NCBI RefSeq assembly: GCF_003355475.1
Contig: NZ_CP031356.1
Span: 2,914,001 to 2,978,000, forward strand
DNA length: 64,000 bases
Reading direction: 5' to 3'
DNA from: Brachybacterium saurashtrense
GTDB taxonomy: Bacteria > Actinomycetota > Actinomycetes > Actinomycetales > Dermabacteraceae
Positions 61,581-64,000 of this stretch are shown here, one piece after another; positions within the stretch are counted from its first letter, which is position 1, and each line of letters opens with the position of its first letter. The notes under the pieces were generated by a model. The model saw only the letters and a program-made list of their open reading frames with translations, was not told the DNA's origin and did no database searches. Position numbers and translations under genes: made by a program.

Positions 61581-63008
61581 TCACGCGGTCTCGCCGAGGC
61601 GGAAGACCTCGCGAGGCTGCTGGGTGGGCAGGGTGGCGACGAGCTCCTGGGCGTCCTCGAGACGCATGCGGTGCTCGGCGACCAGCCCGGCCAGGTGGAT
61701 CGCGTCGATGCGGCGGGACATGTCGTGGCGGGCGGGGATGGAGCAGAAGGCGCGGGTGTCGTCAATGAAACCGCTGGTGCGCGTGTAGCCGAGGGTCTCG
61801 GAGACGGCGCGGCGGAAGCGGAGGATCGCGTCGGGCGAGTCGATGAACCACCACGGCGCACCCGCGTACACGGAGGGGTACACGCCGGCGAGCGGTGCGA
61901 TCTCTCGGGAGAACACGGTCTCGTCGATCGTGAACAGCACGGTGCGGAAGCCCTCGGCGTGACCCACGTCGTTGAGCATCGGGCGCAGGTGGTGGACGTA
62001 GTCGACGGCGACGGGGATGTCGAAGCCGACGTCCGCGCCGAACGTCGAGAACATGGCATCGGAATGGTTGCGGGCCACGGCCGGGTGGATGGTCATGACC
62101 AGCCCGTCCTCGGCCGCGAGCCGTGCCTGGTCGGCCAGCAGGTGGCGGCGCAGCGCCACGGCCTCGTCGGCGCCGATGGTGCCCTCGCGGGCGGCGGTGT
62201 AGAAGCGGCGCGCCTCCTCGATCGCGAGCCGCGCGGTGCCGGGGTCGATGTGGGCGTGGTCGGAGGAGACCGCGCCGTGGTCGCGGAAGTACAGGCGGCG
62301 CACGCGCATCGCCTCGAGGTGGCCGTCGTAGGTGCCGGTGTCCACACCGGCGGCCTCGCCGAGCGCGTCGGCGAGCTCGCGGAAGTCGGCGCGGGCGGGC
62401 TCGAGGTACTTGTCCGGGCGGAAGGTCGGGATGACCTGCCCGGTGAAGGACTCGTCGGCGGCGAGGGCGTCGTGGGGGGCGAGGTCGTCGACCGGGTCGT
62501 CGGTGGTCGCCATGACTTCGATGCCGAACTGGTCGAAGAGGGCGCGGGGGCGGAACTCGGGCTGGGCGAGCTTCTGCGCGATCTCGTCGTACATCGCATC
62601 GGCGGTGCGAGGGTTCAGCACGGTCTCCAGGCCGAACACCTCGGAGAACTCGTGCTCCATCCAGTAGCGCGAGGGGGTGCCGGCGTAGGCGTGCCAGTGC
62701 TCGGCCAGCAGGTGCCAGGCCTTGCGGGAGGCGGTCTCGTCGAGCGGGCCCTGGTTCACGCCGAGGTCGGCGAGGTCCACGCCGCGGGCGTGCATGAGGC
62801 GGTTCACGTAGTGGTCGGGCGTGATGAACAGCGAGGTCGGGTCGCGGAACGGCTCGTCATCGAGCAGGAGGCGCGGGTCGACGTGCCCGTGCGGGGAGAC
62901 GATCGGCTGATCCTTCTCCAGCTCGTAGAGGCTGCGGGCGATGTCGCGGACGGCCGGGTCCGCGGGGAGGAGGCGGTCGGGGTGCGGAACGAAGGCGTCG
63001 TTGCTCAT
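61581..63008 (-). CDS. uxaC: glucuronate (uronate) isomerase
   Basis: 475 residues, typical size. UxaC converts D-glucuronate to D-fructuronate and D-galacturonate to D-tagaturonate. Metal and substrate residues are in IVSPHGHVDPRLLLDDEPFR. Other motifs are HEFSEVFGLETVLNP, MATTDDPVDDLAPHDAL and SDHAHIDPGTARLAIEEARR. First gene of a uxaC-uxuB unit; uxuA (mannonate dehydratase) is not in the window. Confidence 0.92.
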   Translation of the reverse strand: MSNDAFVPHPDRLLPADPAVRDIARSLYELEKDQPIVSPHGHVDPRLLLDDEPFRDPTSLFITPDHYVNRLMHARGVDLADLGVNQGPLDETASRKAWHLLAEHWHAYAGTPSRYWMEHEFSEVFGLETVLNPRTADAMYDEIAQKLAQPEFRPRALFDQFGIEVMATTDDPVDDLAPHDALAADESFTGQVIPTFRPDKYLEPARADFRELADALGEAAGVDTGTYDGHLEAMRVRRLYFRDHGAVSSDHAHIDPGTARLAIEEARRFYTAAREGTIGADEAVALRRHLLADQARLAAEDGLVMTIHPAVARNHSDAMFSTFGADVGFDIPVAVDYVHHLRPMLNDVGHAEGFRTVLFTIDETVFSREIAPLAGVYPSVYAGAPWWFIDSPDAILRFRRAVSETLGYTRTSGFIDDTRAFCSIPARHDMSRRIDAIHLAGLVAEHRMRLEDAQELVATLPTQQPREVFRLGETA

Positions 63009-63120
63009 GGGCACATGCTCGCAAGCCCGTGCCGCCCGCGCCCGACGTTGTCATCGGTTGCCGGTGCGGCCCCGCGACCAGCAGACCCACGGCGACCGGA
63101 GGTCAGCGACCCGGGCCACC

Positions 63121-63270
63121 GCGCCCGGGGCTCAGCGGCCCCGATCGCAGCGGCCCTGATCGCGGCGGCCGAGTTCGCGGGCGCCCAGGGGCCAGCGGCC
63201 CGGGTCGCGGGCGCCCGGGGCTCAGCGGCCCGGGTCGCGGGCGCCCGGGGCTCAGCGGCCCGGGTCGCGG
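63121..63270. repeat. five 30-bp tandem repeats overlapping the stop of a LacI gene
   Basis: Units at 63211-63240 and 63241-63270 are identical; 63181-63210 has two changes, 63121-63150 is close and 63151-63180 is diverged. The TGA of the LacI gene (63252-63254) lies inside the last unit, so stop codon and final codons are duplicated downstream. Confidence 0.9.
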
Positions 63271-64000
63271 GGGCCGGTGGTGCCGCGCGGCACCAGCCGC
63301 ACCGGGAGGGAGCCCTCCACGGGGGTGCGGTGCGCGGAGGGGTTCTCGATGCGGCGCACCAGGCGCTCGATCGCGGCCCGGCCCTGGGCCCGCTTGGGGC
63401 TGACCACGGTGGTGAGCCCGCCGCCGACGAGCCGGGAGAGCTGGATGTCGTCGTGCCCCATCACCGACAGCTCCCCGGGCACCTTGATCCCGGCGCGCAG
63501 CGCGGAGATCAGGAACCCGAAGGCGACCAGGTCGTTGTAGCAGATCACGGCGTGCGGGAGGGAGTCGCGCAGCTCCTCGAAGGCCTGCTCGCCGCCGGCG
63601 GTGGTGGGGGCGAAGGGGCCGTGGCGCTGCACCTGCATGCCGTGCTGACGGGCGGCCACGCGGGCGGCGCGCCAGCGCTCCCCGTCGGACCACGAGTTCA
63701 CGGGCCCGGCCACGTAGGTGACGGTGCGGATCCCGTTCTCGGCGAGGTGGGTCATCGCCTGGCCCATGCCGTGCTCGAAATCCGGGGTGACGGAGTCGAG
63801 GCCGGCCACGCGCCGGTTCAGCACCACCACGGGGATGCGCTTGGTGAGGTGGTTGAGGGTGGCGTCGGAGAGGCGGGAGCCGGAGAGCACGATCCCGTCC
63901 ACCACGTTGACGGCGCTCTCCAGGCTGGAGCGCTCGCGGATCTCGTCCTCCACAGTGTCCAGCAGGAGCAGCAGGAAGTCCTGCTCGTGGGCGGCCTCCT
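63252..64000 (-). CDS. LacI/GalR family regulator, C-terminal part
   Basis: 249 codons including the stop lie in the window; the DNA-binding N terminus is beyond the right edge. The ligand domain is clear: GIVLSGSRLSDATLNHL, PVVVLNRRVAGLDSVTPDFE, HAVICYNDLVAFGFLISALR and VPGELSVMGHDDIQLSRLV. The gene ends 243 bp after the uxaC start on the same strand and probably regulates uxaC-uxuB. Its last codons and stop sit in a 30-bp tandem repeat. Confidence 0.88.
   Translation of the reverse strand, partial: EAAHEQDFLLLLLDTVEDEIRERSSLESAVNVVDGIVLSGSRLSDATLNHLTKRIPVVVLNRRVAGLDSVTPDFEHGMGQAMTHLAENGIRTVTYVAGPVNSWSDGERWRAARVAARQHGMQVQRHGPFAPTTAGGEQAFEELRDSLPHAVICYNDLVAFGFLISALRAGIKVPGELSVMGHDDIQLSRLVGGGLTTVVSPKRAQGRAAIERLVRRIENPSAHRTPVEGSLPVRLVPRGTTGPRDPGR

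Overview
The window is about 73% G+C by eye, has very strong third-position G/C, and is densely packed with Actinobacteria-type families: a WXG100-fused effector, a tricorn protease, LacI/IclR regulators, an aztD-like zinc chaperone, and a PCuAC plus DyP copper cluster. It looks like chromosome of a Micrococcales actinomycete. A Brachybacterium/Dermabacteraceae-like organism is my inference. I recognise no tRNA, rRNA, insertion sequence, prophage or CRISPR array. Nearly every long antisense reading frame is a shadow of GC-rich coding.

Layout. (1) 1-8593: end of an ECF sigma factor, DoxX, a methyltransferase, a FUSC-type membrane protein, an NCS1 permease coupled to a cysteine hydrolase and a zinc-ribbon protein, an SDR, TerC and a protealysin-like M4 peptidase. 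(2) 8650-20060: a histidine-utilisation locus: hutI-yjiH-hutH, hutU, an IclR regulator, a formate/nitrite-type channel and divergent hutG. It is interrupted at 13193-15230 by a small cassette encoding a WXG100-calpain protease, a small partner and a divergent lipoprotein. Near-identical 16-bp palindromes precede hutI and hutU. (3) 20108-27420: GNAT/DinB pair, TauE, two small-molecule kinases, a zinc chaperone with two Zur-box-like sites, and glutamate dehydrogenase. (4) 27622-34547: ugpA-ugpE-ugpB plus two glycerophosphodiesterase genes, with a divergent LacI regulator, two perfect LacI-type operators and a PHO-box-like repeat. (5) 34684-44634: ferritin with an iron box, a DUF559 nuclease-like gene bracketed by stem-loops, an LLM oxidoreductase, exonuclease III, an SGNH/SLH-like pair and tricorn protease. 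(6) 44773-52952: LysR, glycerol dehydrogenase, double-USP protein, and a coupled oxidoreductase/UPF0303/TolB operon with a LacI gene. (7) 53021-56073: His-rich membrane protein, PCuAC lipoprotein and Tat-exported DyP peroxidase. (8) 56346-64000: FGGY kinase, methyltransferase-like membrane protein, a second DUF559 gene, uxuB-uxaC and a partial LacI regulator.

How the genes work together. HutH, HutU, HutI and HutG take histidine to glutamate, and gdhA lies 6 kb away. The ugp locus hydrolyses glycerophosphodiesters and imports the product; gldA could oxidise the glycerol. uxaC and uxuB open hexuronate catabolism. Metal handling recurs: zinc (aztD), iron (ferritin) and copper (PCuAC/DyP). The least conventional content is the protease cassette inside the hut locus and two families of long stem-loop repeats that bracket the two DUF559 genes.
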